Shown here piece after piece: positions 18,455 through 25,897 of a stretch of 32,000 nucleotides of DNA. The number at the start of each line of letters is the position of its first letter. The stretch's first letter is position 1. Under the pieces are notes generated by a model. The model ran no database searches. It was not told the DNA's origin and worked only from the letters and a program-made list of their open reading frames with translations. Made by a program: the position numbers and the translations under genes. This DNA is from Oceanospirillaceae bacterium. Its GTDB lineage: Bacteria > Pseudomonadota > Gammaproteobacteria > Pseudomonadales > Balneatricaceae. The stretch covers positions 1 to 32,000 of the forward strand of contig JAERSU010000040.1 of assembly GCA_016845445.1 (NCBI GenBank), written 5' to 3'.

Positions 18455-18484
18455 GGTGTTAAGCTCGTTGAATGAAGCCGCCAA

Positions 18485-18513
18485 TTGACAATTGTTATAA
18501 TATAACATAACAT
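18485..18513 (+). promoter_or_regulatory. Probable znuA promoter overlapped by the Zur box
   Basis: TTGACA (18485-18490) and TAACAT (18508-18513) with a 17-base spacer: a perfect -35 and a 4/6 -10. The Zur box fills the spacer, so bound Zur would block RNA polymerase directly. Confidence 0.55.
18493..18507. promoter_or_regulatory. Zur box between zur and znuA
   Basis: TGTTATAATATAACA is a 15-base palindrome, perfect apart from its centre base, and matches the core of the gammaproteobacterial Zur operator (TGTTATAnTATAACA). It lies in the divergent zur/znuA interval, 38 bases upstream of the chosen zur start and 71 upstream of znuA. It can repress both directions when zinc is plentiful. Confidence 0.85.
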
Positions 18514-18578
18514 TGCCGCCCCTTGCTAGCTGGTCTCGGCTGGCGTTCGCACATGTTAGCATTGATTAGGGTTTGATT

Positions 18579-19526
18579 ATGCCTTTTTTGCAGTTAAAAC
18601 AACTTGCCATCTATTGCACCGCTGCCTTGGGTGCCGCCTTGAGCACAATGGCCATTGCTCAGGGTACTACGCCAATGGTGCTGTCCAGTGTTAAGCCCCT
18701 GGCCATGTTGCAAGCTGACATGGGCTTAGGTTATCAAGAGCCGATAATACCGGACGGTGTTACACCCCATGATTTTAGCCTGCGGGCCAGTCATATGAAA
18801 CGTTTGGAAGCGGCGGACTTGGTGATTTGGCTAGGTCCGGAAGTGGAACCCTTCTTGGCAAAAGTGATGGCGCGTAAAACGGAGCACGAACAGATTATCT
18901 TGCCAGCCTATGCTGAAGCCATGGCGTTGCAAGAGGCTGCGCATGAAGACCATGGCCATGATGAGCATCATCACGCCGAGCACGAAGAACACGAAGAACA
19001 CGAAGAACACGAAGGACATAATCATACCGACCTGCACCCTTGGACGAGCCCTAAATACATGCTGCAGGCCATTACTAAGGTGCATGAGGCGCTGCAAGCA
19101 AGGCATTGGTCGCTGACCAGCTCTCAAGTTACACAAATTGAGACCTTGTCACAGAAATTAGACCGACAGTTACATGCCTTTCAAGACGAGTGGCAAGCGC
19201 AGCCCCCTGCATACCTTATTTACCATGATGCCCTAGGGCCATTTGAAAAGGATATGGGTATCGCAGCCATGGGCAGCCTTGCTGATGGGGCGGGTGCGCA
19301 ATCAGGGGCGAAGACTCTGGTAGCCCTGCGTCAGCTGGTGAGCGACAAACAGGTTAATTGTTTGTTGGTGGATGCCGAAGCCAATATGGCCTTGGTAAAT
19401 AAACTGGCTGGTAGTGAGCTAGCCAAGGTCGATGTCGATATACTTGCCTGGCAGCAAGAGCTTGGTAGCAATAACCTGCTCACTTACTTTGACGCCCTGC
19501 AGACTAGTCTGCGACAATGCCAGTAG
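18579..19526 (+). CDS. znuA: Zinc ABC transporter substrate-binding protein ZnuA
   Basis: A 315-residue periplasmic zinc-binding protein (cluster A-I). An N-terminal signal peptide with a hydrophobic core ends near AIAQ. Residues about 123-149 form the His/Glu-rich loop typical of ZnuA, here built from four 9-base tandem units coding His-Glu-Glu (last His-Glu-Gly). Expected zinc-site parts are visible: PHDFSLR, HTDLHPW and YHDALGPFE. ATG 18579 follows AGGG; a TTG two codons upstream is less likely. Divergent from zur, with expression probably set by the Zur box. Confidence 0.94.
   Translation: MPFLQLKQLAIYCTAALGAALSTMAIAQGTTPMVLSSVKPLAMLQADMGLGYQEPIIPDGVTPHDFSLRASHMKRLEAADLVIWLGPEVEPFLAKVMARKTEHEQIILPAYAEAMALQEAAHEDHGHDEHHHAEHEEHEEHEEHEGHNHTDLHPWTSPKYMLQAITKVHEALQARHWSLTSSQVTQIETLSQKLDRQLHAFQDEWQAQPPAYLIYHDALGPFEKDMGIAAMGSLADGAGAQSGAKTLVALRQLVSDKQVNCLLVDAEANMALVNKLAGSELAKVDVDILAWQQELGSNNLLTYFDALQTSLRQCQ
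18981..19016 (+). repeat. Four 9-bp tandem repeats in znuA
   Basis: CACGAAGAA repeats at 18981, 18990 and 18999, then CACGAAGGA at 19008. A degenerate unit CACGCCGAG precedes at 18972. The in-frame repeat encodes the His-Glu-rich metal loop and could change copy number by slippage without shifting frame. Confidence 0.9.
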
Positions 19527-19548
19527 CTAAATAAATGGGAGCATGGTC

Positions 19549-19959
19549 ATGACGCCGCTATGGAAAAAACTTAATTTAACCACGCAAACAGGCGTTACCA
19601 TCCTTAATGAACCGGCAAGCTTTGCTCCCCAAAGCCAAGCTTTGAACATACCACTGAGCACCACTATGGCGGCTGGGGGCTCCGAGTTCTTGTTGGCATT
19701 TGTTACTAAACGCGCCGAAATAGCCGACATTGCTGCCCAAATGGGTAGTATCGAAGGTGACCCCGTCTTGTGGTTTGCCTACCCCAAAGCCAGCAGCAAA
19801 AAGTACACCTGTGATTTTAACCGTGATAATGGTTGGGAGCCGTTGGCAGAACTAGGACTGCGGCCGGTACGGCAGGTGGCCATTGACAGCGACTGGTCGG
19901 CGCTGCGTTTTCGCTTAAAGGTTCTGGTGCAAGCCAAGCCTGGTTCGCAGTTTAATTAG
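19549..19959 (+). CDS. Small conserved protein of unknown function (DUF3052-like)
   Basis: A 136-residue soluble protein. The second half, with WFAYPKASSKKYTCDFNRDNGW and VRQVAIDSDWSALRFR (shown here as WFAYPKASSKKY, then DFNRDNGW, then DSDWSALRFR), resembles the small 'YPK...D..RD...DWSALRF' proteins annotated as DUF3052; that link is from memory and should be tested. No signal peptide or membrane segment. GGGAG at 19537-19541 suits ATG 19549 better than ATG 19543. It starts 22 bases after znuA on the same strand, so may share its transcript, and its end overlaps the convergent thrB stop by 4 bases. Function unknown. Confidence 0.75.
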   Translation: MTPLWKKLNLTTQTGVTILNEPASFAPQSQALNIPLSTTMAAGGSEFLLAFVTKRAEIADIAAQMGSIEGDPVLWFAYPKASSKKYTCDFNRDNGWEPLAELGLRPVRQVAIDSDWSALRFRLKVLVQAKPGSQFN

Positions 19960-20936
19960 ATCGGTAAAGGATGCTGGTGCTGTTGGCGTAGAAGTAAAAT
20001 ATCGCGGATGGCATCCGGATCTTTGAGCACCGTAACGCCAGCATCTCGCTGGTGTGCATCAAGACCATGATAGGTTTCTAGACGCGAAAGCCAAAACCGC
20101 ATAGCAGCGGTTTGTAACATCATGCTCCAGTGTTCGCCTTCGCTAGGCGTGAATGGCCGCTCGGCATGATAAGCCTGAATAAAGGCAGTATAGAGGTCAG
20201 TGATAATGCTGCCATCGGCAGCAATGCACCAGTCATTCACCGTTACCGCAACGTCATACAGAAGAAAATCATCACAGGCGTTGTAGATGTCGATGATGGC
20301 ACTGAATTGGCCCTCATCAAAGAGCGCGTTATCGTGGAACAGGTCGCCGTGTACGACACCCCTAGGCAACTGCACGTCATCGCGTAATAACTGTTGATAA
20401 GCATTAATGGCGTCTAACAACAGTTTACCTTCGGTGTTGCTCACACAAGCTGCTGCCCGCGGCCCTAAAGCGGTCCACCAGGCCGCCCCGCGGTGGGCGC
20501 TGCGTTGTAAATCAAAGCTCATGCCGGCCTTGTGCATGGCGGCTAGTTGGCTGCCCATGGTGGCACAAGCCATGGGGGTTATTTCGCTACGAGCAAGGTG
20601 ATCACCGGCAAAACGTGGAAATAATAAGGTTGGCTTATCCGCCAACTGCTTCAATGCCACACCAAATTCATCACGCAAAGGCGCAGGCACAGTAACACCG
20701 TGTTCAACCAGGTGTTCGGTGAGGGCGACAAAATAAGGCAAATCGTCATAGCCAAGATCTTCAAACAAGGTGAGCACATAGTCGTGTTTGGGCTGCCCAG
20801 GTACCTGCGTAGTAACAAAATAGTTGGTGTTTTCTACGCCACCGCTGATGCCTTTAAAGCTAATCAGATCACCGACATTGAAGGCCTCAAGATAAGCGTC
20901 AATCTGGGCGTGGGTTAGTTGCGTGTAAACAGCCAT
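19956..20936 (-). CDS. thrB: Homoserine kinase (ThrB, aminoglycoside-phosphotransferase fold)
   Basis: A 326-residue kinase that phosphorylates homoserine in threonine synthesis. It is of the APH-fold ThrB type found in Pseudomonas, not the GHMP type of E. coli. The catalytic loop VVHGDLFHDNALF has HGDLFHDN at 196-203 and the metal-binding Asp216 follows in AIIDIYNA. ATG 20936 (MAVYTQLT) matches the family start; a start 30 codons upstream would add an unmatched tail, although SD is weak at 20936. It is divergent from polA, as in Pseudomonas. Threonine synthase and homoserine dehydrogenase are not in the window. Confidence 0.9.
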   Translation of the reverse strand: MAVYTQLTHAQIDAYLEAFNVGDLISFKGISGGVENTNYFVTTQVPGQPKHDYVLTLFEDLGYDDLPYFVALTEHLVEHGVTVPAPLRDEFGVALKQLADKPTLLFPRFAGDHLARSEITPMACATMGSQLAAMHKAGMSFDLQRSAHRGAAWWTALGPRAAACVSNTEGKLLLDAINAYQQLLRDDVQLPRGVVHGDLFHDNALFDEGQFSAIIDIYNACDDFLLYDVAVTVNDWCIAADGSIITDLYTAFIQAYHAERPFTPSEGEHWSMMLQTAAMRFWLSRLETYHGLDAHQRDAGVTVLKDPDAIRDILLLRQQHQHPLPI

Positions 20937-21123
20937 AAAACTACTAGATGTGGATTGAAAATCGGTTGCAAATAGTACGCCTTGGGGCTGCAGGATACAA
21001 GTTTTTCCGTATTTATTAAGCCCCAATAGGGCCTAATTGGTGGGGTAAAAACAGCCTCCCTGTGTTAGGCTTAGGTTTTTTCCTTAGGGCCATTAAATGG
21101 GCCACCAATAAAGAGAAATACAC

Positions 21124-23904
21124 ATGCCACAAGATGTTTCTGTACCTGTAGTATTGGTAGATGGTTCTTCCTATCTATTCCGCGCCTACCATGCTTTACC
21201 ACCGCTGACCAACAGTAAAGGTATGCCAACGGGTGCCATTAAGGGCGTGATTAATATGATGCGTAGCCTGCGTAAGGACTATGCCAACGCCAACATCATT
21301 GTGGTGTTTGATGCCAAGGGACCGACCTTTCGCAATGCCATGTATAGTGAATACAAGGCCCATCGTCCACCTATGCCAGACGATCTGCGTCCGCAGATTG
21401 AACCGATTCATGAAATAATTAAAGCCATGGGACTGCCCCTATTGGTCATCCCAGGGGTCGAGGCTGATGACGTGATTGGCACCCTTGCTCACCAAGCCAG
21501 CACCCACGGTATAGACACCTTGATATCCACCGGTGATAAGGACATGGCGCAATTGGTAACCGAGCATGTGAAACTGGTTAATACTATGACCAACACCTTT
21601 ATGGACTGCCAGGGTGTGGTGGACAAGTTTGGCGTCAAGCCGGAACAGATTATTGACTATTTAGCCATTACTGGCGACAAGGTGGACAATATTCCCGGTG
21701 TGCCAGGCGCAGGCCCAAAAACAGCCGTAAAGTGGCTCATGGCCTACCAGAGTCTAGAGAATTTGATGGCTAATGCCGATGAAATTGGCGGCAAGATTGG
21801 TGAAAAACTGCGTAATGCACTACCGGATTTGCCCTTGTCCAAGCAGCTTACCACCATCAAGTTGGACGTGGAATTGGATCAGCCGTTAGCAGACATTCAA
21901 CCAACTGCCGTTGACCAGGCCGCATTATTGGGTTGGTATGAGGAATTGGAATTTAATAGCTGGGCACGGGTACTGCAAGCGGAAGGCATAAGTGGTGCGG
22001 CACCGACTTCTGCGGTAACAACAGCCAGAACAGCATCAGACCTAGCTGCAAGTAACGAACCAGCGGTTGTAGAGCCAGTGCCAGCACAGGTTGAAGAACC
22101 TCAGTACCATCTGGCGCTAGACATAATTGACATCATGACCTGGATAGAGCGTTGTCGTCAGGCACCGCTGTTTGCTTTTGATACCGAAACCACTAGTTTG
22201 AATTACATGGAAGCTGAGCTGGTGGGGGTGTCCTTGTCTGTTGAGCCAGGGGTAGCGGTGTATATCCCCTGTGCCCATGATTATGTTGGCGCGCCAGCGC
22301 AGATTGATCGCCAACAGTTGATCGATATGTTAAAGACCCTGCTGGAAGATCCCCAGCAGTTGGTTTGTGGCCAGAACCTTAAATACGATATGAACGTATT
22401 GGCCAATTATGGGGTTAACTGGCAAGCACAGATTAAAGATTCCATGTTGCAGTCTTATGTGCATAACTCCACGGCTAGCAGGCATAATTTGGATGACCTA
22501 GCAAAGCACTATTTGGATCATCAGACGTTAAAGTTTGAAGATATTGCTGGCAAAGGCAAAAACCAGCTCACCTTTAATCAAATAGATTTAGAACAGGCCA
22601 TGCCCTATGCCGCTGAAGATGCCGATATAGCTTTGCGTCTGTGCTTGTATTTTGATCAGTGGCTGGCGCAGGAGCCAAGCTTGGCCAAGGTCTATGATGA
22701 CATTGAGAAGCCCTTGATCCCCATCTTGGCACAGGTTGAACGCAGCGGTGCTAAGGTGGATGCTACTGCCTTGGGTATGCAAAGCCAGGCCATTGGCCAG
22801 CGTTTGCAAGAATTAGAACGCAGTGCCCACGCTATTGCTGGAGAAATTTTTAATTTAGCTTCAACCAAGCAGTTGGGTGCTATCTTGTATGATAAGTTGG
22901 CGTTGCCGGTACTCAAGAAGACCCCTAAAGGTCAGCCGTCCACGGCAGAACCGGTATTGCAGGAGCTAGCCAACCATTATGAGCTGCCGCGTTTGTTGCT
23001 TGAACATCGCAGTCTGGCTAAGCTTAAGTCGACCTATACGGACAAGTTACCCCTGCAAATCAATAAGGCTACAGGGCGTATTCATACCTCTTATCATCAG
23101 GGAGTGACGGCCACGGGCAGATTGTCCTCCAGTGATCCTAATTTGCAGAATATTCCTATTCGTACCGCCGAGGGGCGGCGCATTCGTCATGCTTTTGTGG
23201 CCCCTGCTGGGCAACTGATGATGGCCGCTGACTATTCGCAAATTGAACTACGTATCATGGCTCATTTGTCCGATGATGAAGGTCTATTGAATGCTTTTAG
23301 TCAAGGCTTGGATGTGCATAAGGCCACCGCAGCAGAGGTATTTGAAGTAGCACCAGATCAGGTGACTAGCGATCAGCGTCGCAGTGCCAAGGCCATCAAC
23401 TTTGGATTGATCTATGGTATGTCTGCCTTTGGCCTGGCCAAACAGCTAGGCATTAGTCGTGGCGAAAGTCAGGATTACATCGGTCGCTATTTTAGTCGCT
23501 ATCCAGGTGTGCAGGAGTATATGGACAATACTCGCGCCCAGGCCGCCGATATGGGTTATGTAGAAACCATTTTCGGCCGTCGTCTATATCTGCCTGACAT
23601 TAAAGCGCGCAACGCCATTGCCCGCCAGGCTGCCGAACGTACGGCCATCAATGCGCCTATGCAGGGCAGTGCGGCCGATATTATCAAGTTGGCCATGATT
23701 AGGGTGGCTGACTGGTTAAAGGCAGAGCAATTGGACGCCCGCATGATCATGCAGGTGCATGATGAATTGGTATTTGAGGTGGCTGAGGAGCAATTAGATC
23801 GCCTAAAGGCAGGTGTGAAAACGGCAATGGAAGGCGCGGCTGAACTGAAGGTGTCCCTAGTCGTTGATATAGGTATAGGCAATAACTGGGACGAAGCCCA
23901 TTAA
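21124..23904 (+). CDS. polA: DNA polymerase I
   Basis: A 926-residue repair and Okazaki-fragment-processing polymerase with all three activities. Residues about 1-290 form the 5'-3' exonuclease (VDGSSYLFRAYHALP, GDKDMAQLV, GDKVDNIPGVPG). The 3'-5' exonuclease (about 330-520) keeps DTET (Asp353, Glu355), NLKYDMNVL and AAEDAD, so proofreading looks active. The polymerase domain has motif A ADYSQIELR (Asp703), motif B RRSAKAINFGLIYG and motif C MQVHDELVFE (Asp880), ending in NWDEAH as usual. A palindromic repeat follows the stop after 4 bases. Confidence 0.98.
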   Translation: MPQDVSVPVVLVDGSSYLFRAYHALPPLTNSKGMPTGAIKGVINMMRSLRKDYANANIIVVFDAKGPTFRNAMYSEYKAHRPPMPDDLRPQIEPIHEIIKAMGLPLLVIPGVEADDVIGTLAHQASTHGIDTLISTGDKDMAQLVTEHVKLVNTMTNTFMDCQGVVDKFGVKPEQIIDYLAITGDKVDNIPGVPGAGPKTAVKWLMAYQSLENLMANADEIGGKIGEKLRNALPDLPLSKQLTTIKLDVELDQPLADIQPTAVDQAALLGWYEELEFNSWARVLQAEGISGAAPTSAVTTARTASDLAASNEPAVVEPVPAQVEEPQYHLALDIIDIMTWIERCRQAPLFAFDTETTSLNYMEAELVGVSLSVEPGVAVYIPCAHDYVGAPAQIDRQQLIDMLKTLLEDPQQLVCGQNLKYDMNVLANYGVNWQAQIKDSMLQSYVHNSTASRHNLDDLAKHYLDHQTLKFEDIAGKGKNQLTFNQIDLEQAMPYAAEDADIALRLCLYFDQWLAQEPSLAKVYDDIEKPLIPILAQVERSGAKVDATALGMQSQAIGQRLQELERSAHAIAGEIFNLASTKQLGAILYDKLALPVLKKTPKGQPSTAEPVLQELANHYELPRLLLEHRSLAKLKSTYTDKLPLQINKATGRIHTSYHQGVTATGRLSSSDPNLQNIPIRTAEGRRIRHAFVAPAGQLMMAADYSQIELRIMAHLSDDEGLLNAFSQGLDVHKATAAEVFEVAPDQVTSDQRRSAKAINFGLIYGMSAFGLAKQLGISRGESQDYIGRYFSRYPGVQEYMDNTRAQAADMGYVETIFGRRLYLPDIKARNAIARQAAERTAINAPMQGSAADIIKLAMIRVADWLKAEQLDARMIMQVHDELVFEVAEEQLDRLKAGVKTAMEGAAELKVSLVVDIGIGNNWDEAH

Positions 23905-23908
23905 TACT

Positions 23909-23933
23909 GGGGTAAGACCTGAGGTCTGACCCC
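23909..23933. repeat. GGGGTCAGACC-type palindrome, copy 1
   Basis: GGGGTAAGACC (23909-23919), loop TGA, GGTCTGACCCC (23923-23933): an 11-base stem with one mismatch. Same 11+3+11 plan as the copy at 31381-31405. No T-run follows, so it is not a classic terminator, though it could stabilise the polA mRNA end. Confidence 0.75.
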
Positions 23934-23969
23934 GAGCGAAGCGAAATATAAATGTTTTTAAATATTTTT

Positions 23970-23995
23970 GAACTTTTCGCGAAACCCCTGTCAAA
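23970..23995 (+). promoter_or_regulatory. Sigma-E (RpoE/AlgU) type promoter
   Basis: GAACTT (23970-23975) and TCAAA (23991-23995) are separated by 15 bases and the -10 is preceded by G, giving GTCAAA. This matches the extracytoplasmic stress sigma factor consensus (GAACTT-N15-16-TCnnA). Predicted transcription start is near 24001, exactly where a structured RNA with its own terminator begins. Confidence 0.65.
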
Positions 23996-24000
23996 GTAAA

Positions 24001-24087
24001 TAACTACTGAGCGATACGTAGTTATTACAGCAGCGATCTACAACAAAAAAGCCTTGGAAGACTTCCCCTTACTTCTAAGGCTTTTTT
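24001..24087 (+). ncRNA. Probable small regulatory RNA at the ErsA/Spot 42 locus
   Basis: Between polA and engB, the position that encodes Spot 42 in enterobacteria and ErsA in Pseudomonas. The predicted RNA is about 87 bases. A 5' hairpin is formed by TAACTAC (24001-24007) and GTAGTTA (24018-24024); a mostly unpaired linker (24027-24044) follows; the 3' end is a strong intrinsic terminator with an 11-base C-rich loop (24061-24071) and a six-U tail suited to Hfq. A sigma-E-like promoter lies just upstream, as for ErsA. Primary sequence similarity to either RNA cannot be judged here; the case rests on location, promoter and structure. Confidence 0.62.
24045..24087. terminator. Bidirectional intrinsic terminator between the small RNA and engB
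   Basis: GCCTTGGAAG (24051-24060) pairs with CTTCTAAGGC (24072-24081) with one G-U pair and an 11-base loop, flanked by AAAAAA before and TTTTTT after. The A- and T-tracts let it end the plus-strand small RNA and also the minus-strand engB transcript. Confidence 0.85.
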
Positions 24088-24101
24088 GTGCACGTTTAAA
24101 T

Positions 24102-24785
24102 TCACTGCGAGCCGGGGTCTGATTCCGCAGGAGTCTGACCCTGCTCCGCGGTTGTTTCGATGTTCTGCGCCAGTAACGGTTTCATTAAACTAACCAATTG
24201 GCGTTCAAGCTCTGGCAGCCCATCACCCTTGGTGGCGGAGAAGGCTTGCAAGGTAATTAGGTCGTCTGGGTGCTTTGGCAGGGATTTTTTTGCCTCCCGT
24301 AAGGCGTTCATCATGGCATTGCGCTTCAACTTATCCGCTTTCGTTAACAAGATATGCAGTGGTAATTCAGAGGCGATACACCAGTCGATGATCATCTTGT
24401 CAAATTCTTTCATTGGGTGCCGTATATCGGTAACCAAGACAATGCCGCATAGGGGGTCACGATTTTCTAGATAATCATTAAGGTGCTTTTGCCACTCTTT
24501 TTGCATGGCTAGAGGCACCTTGGCGTAGCCATAACCAGGTAGGTCTACCAGCAAAGCGCCAGGCACGTTTAAGGAAAAGAAGTTGAGGAGTTGCGTTCGG
24601 CCAGGGGTTTTACTGGTACGGGCCAGCCGAGGATTGCGAGTGAGGGCATTGATAGCACTGGATTTGCCCGCATTTGAACGGCCAGCAAAAGCAATTTCAG
24701 CATGAGAGTCTTGCGGACACTGCTTGAGTTTGCTGGCACTGATCAAGAAACTGGCCTGACGGAAATTAATATGCAGATCGGACAT
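24102..24785 (-). CDS. engB: Ribosome biogenesis GTP-binding protein EngB (YihA/YsxC)
   Basis: A 227-residue GTPase needed for large ribosomal subunit assembly. G1 is GRSNAGKSS (35-43), G3 is DLPGYGYAKV and G4 is TKAD; the TPGRTQLLNFF switch region is intact. The family is usually 200-215 residues; the extra length is a C-terminal tail, EQGQTPAESDPGSQ, encoded by a palindromic repeat. It is convergent with polA across the small-RNA locus and shares the bidirectional terminator. A CTCCG-TGG-CGGAG hairpin lies in its 5' leader (24810-24822). Confidence 0.96.
   Translation of the reverse strand: MSDLHINFRQASFLISASKLKQCPQDSHAEIAFAGRSNAGKSSAINALTRNPRLARTSKTPGRTQLLNFFSLNVPGALLVDLPGYGYAKVPLAMQKEWQKHLNDYLENRDPLCGIVLVTDIRHPMKEFDKMIIDWCIASELPLHILLTKADKLKRNAMMNALREAKKSLPKHPDDLITLQAFSATKGDGLPELERQLVSLMKPLLAQNIETTAEQGQTPAESDPGSQ
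24109..24146. repeat. GGGGTCAGACC-type palindrome, diverged copy inside engB
   Basis: GAGCCGGGGTCTGA (24109-24122) pairs imperfectly with TCTGACCCTGCTC (24134-24146). The core GGGTCTGA/TCTGACCC is the same as in copies at 23909 and 31381, but the loop is 11 bases. It lies within the 3' end of engB and encodes its last residues. Confidence 0.6.
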
Positions 24786-24929
24786 CGTGGCAATAGCTCT
24801 CTAGGACTACTCCGTGGCGGAGAAGAAAAATTTCGCCTATTTTACCTACTTTGATCGAGAATTGGGGGTTTTTGCTGTAAATTCAGCCGTTATTGGGCAA
24901 AAGTCTTGTAAGCCAAATTGTGTAAATCA

Positions 24930-24958
24930 TTGAAGTTGCACGGGCTGGGCTTTATAAT
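24930..24958 (+). promoter_or_regulatory. Promoter for the cytochrome c4 gene
   Basis: TTGAAG (24930-24935) and TATAAT (24953-24958) with a 17-base spacer: a good sigma-70 promoter. It gives a leader of about 118 bases before the ATG, in which no other element was recognised. The 297-base engB/cytochrome interval holds nothing else clear. Confidence 0.65.
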
Positions 24959-25082
24959 GCCCCTGCTTTTTGTGCCCCTTTCGGCTTTCTAGTAGCAAAA
25001 TAAGTGGCAAACAACATCATGTGGTCAGGCATTTGGTTGCCTGGGTGCAGTAAAAACTTTTGGTAAGTATCGGGAAATACCC

Positions 25083-25688
25083 ATGAAAAAAATTGTAGCA
25101 TGCTTTTTGATGACTTTTGGCCTAGTGGGCATGGCTCACGCTGCAGGTGACGCCGCCGCTGGACAAGCTAAAACAGCCGTTTGTGCTGCTTGTCATGGTG
25201 CTGACGGTAACAGCATGGTGCCTAACTTCCCTAAGCTGGCTGGTCAGGGCGAACGCTACCTGGTTAAGCAAATGCAAGACATAAAATCCGGTCTGCGCGC
25301 AGTGCCAGAAATGACGGGCATGTTGAATGCCTTGACTGATCAGGACATGGCGGATATCGGTGCTTACTTCGCCTCTCAAACTGGCTCTATTGGCGCCGCC
25401 AAGCCTGAACTGGTTGCCGCCGGTGAAATGCTTTACCGCGCTGGTAACGCTGCCAAGGGCATTGCCGCTTGTACGGCCTGTCACTCACCAGCTGGTGCTG
25501 GTAACGCCCAAGCAGGTTTCCCTGCACTAGGTGGTCAGCACGCCGCTTACACGGCCAAGCAGTTGCTAAACTTCCGTACGGAAACCCGCACCAACGATGA
25601 CGCCAAGATTATGCAGCAGGTAGCTGCACTACTGAGTGACAAGGAAATCGAAGCGGTATCCAGTTATATTCAAGGTCTATCTAACTAA
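25083..25688 (+). CDS. Cytochrome c4 (periplasmic dihaem c-type cytochrome)
   Basis: A 201-residue exported dihaem cytochrome that passes electrons to terminal oxidases. A signal peptide ends at AHA near residue 20. Two homologous haem domains each carry CxxCH: CAACH (34-38) and CTACH (130-134). Likely axial methionines lie in MTGML and the later NDDAKIM segment. Domain repeats FPKLAGQGERYLVKQ and FPALGGQHAAYTAKQ confirm the internal duplication. Own promoter and a strong terminator make it monocistronic. Gene order engB-cytochrome c4-dsbA is as in Pseudomonas. Confidence 0.94.
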   Translation: MKKIVACFLMTFGLVGMAHAAGDAAAGQAKTAVCAACHGADGNSMVPNFPKLAGQGERYLVKQMQDIKSGLRAVPEMTGMLNALTDQDMADIGAYFASQTGSIGAAKPELVAAGEMLYRAGNAAKGIAACTACHSPAGAGNAQAGFPALGGQHAAYTAKQLLNFRTETRTNDDAKIMQQVAALLSDKEIEAVSSYIQGLSN

Positions 25689-25703
25689 GTTAGAGTGGAC
25701 TTG

Positions 25704-25732
25704 AAAAAGGGTGGCATGGCCACCCTTTTTTT
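25704..25732 (+). terminator. Intrinsic terminator after cytochrome c4
   Basis: AAAAAGGGTGGC (25704-25715), ATG loop, GCCACCCTTTTT (25719-25730) and further T residues. A perfect 12-base stem beginning 15 bases after the stop codon. Confidence 0.93.
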
Positions 25733-25897
25733 ATTAAAGCCTACACCTAGTAGACTGCCTTGACAGAGCCACATGGACGCTGGCCCCATGATTAAGACAT
25801 GAGCATGCTTAAATGGTAAAGTATGGTAAATTTTTCACGACTGATGCAGCAAATGACTAGTATTAGGGTCGAACAATAAATGCTGCGGAGAACAACT

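Noticed and set aside
18455-18562. Longer N terminus for Zur starting at 18562
   Set aside because: It would place the Zur box and the promoter within the coding sequence; the family match begins after 18454.
18972-19016. Tandem repeats as a CRISPR-like array
   Set aside because: The 9-bp units are contiguous, have no spacers and encode the ZnuA His-rich loop in frame.
20937-21026. Thirty-residue N-terminal extension of ThrB
   Set aside because: The added residues look unlike ThrB and MAVYTQLT fits the family start; leader hairpins occupy that stretch.
23909-23933. Palindrome after polA as a classic terminator
   Set aside because: No T-tract follows; it matches a dispersed repeat instead.
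25760-25789. TTGACA followed by CCCCAT as a heat-shock or sigma-70 promoter for dsbA
   Set aside because: Spacing between the boxes is 18-19 bases, too long for sigma-32, and no -10 hexamer lies 16-18 bases after TTGACA.
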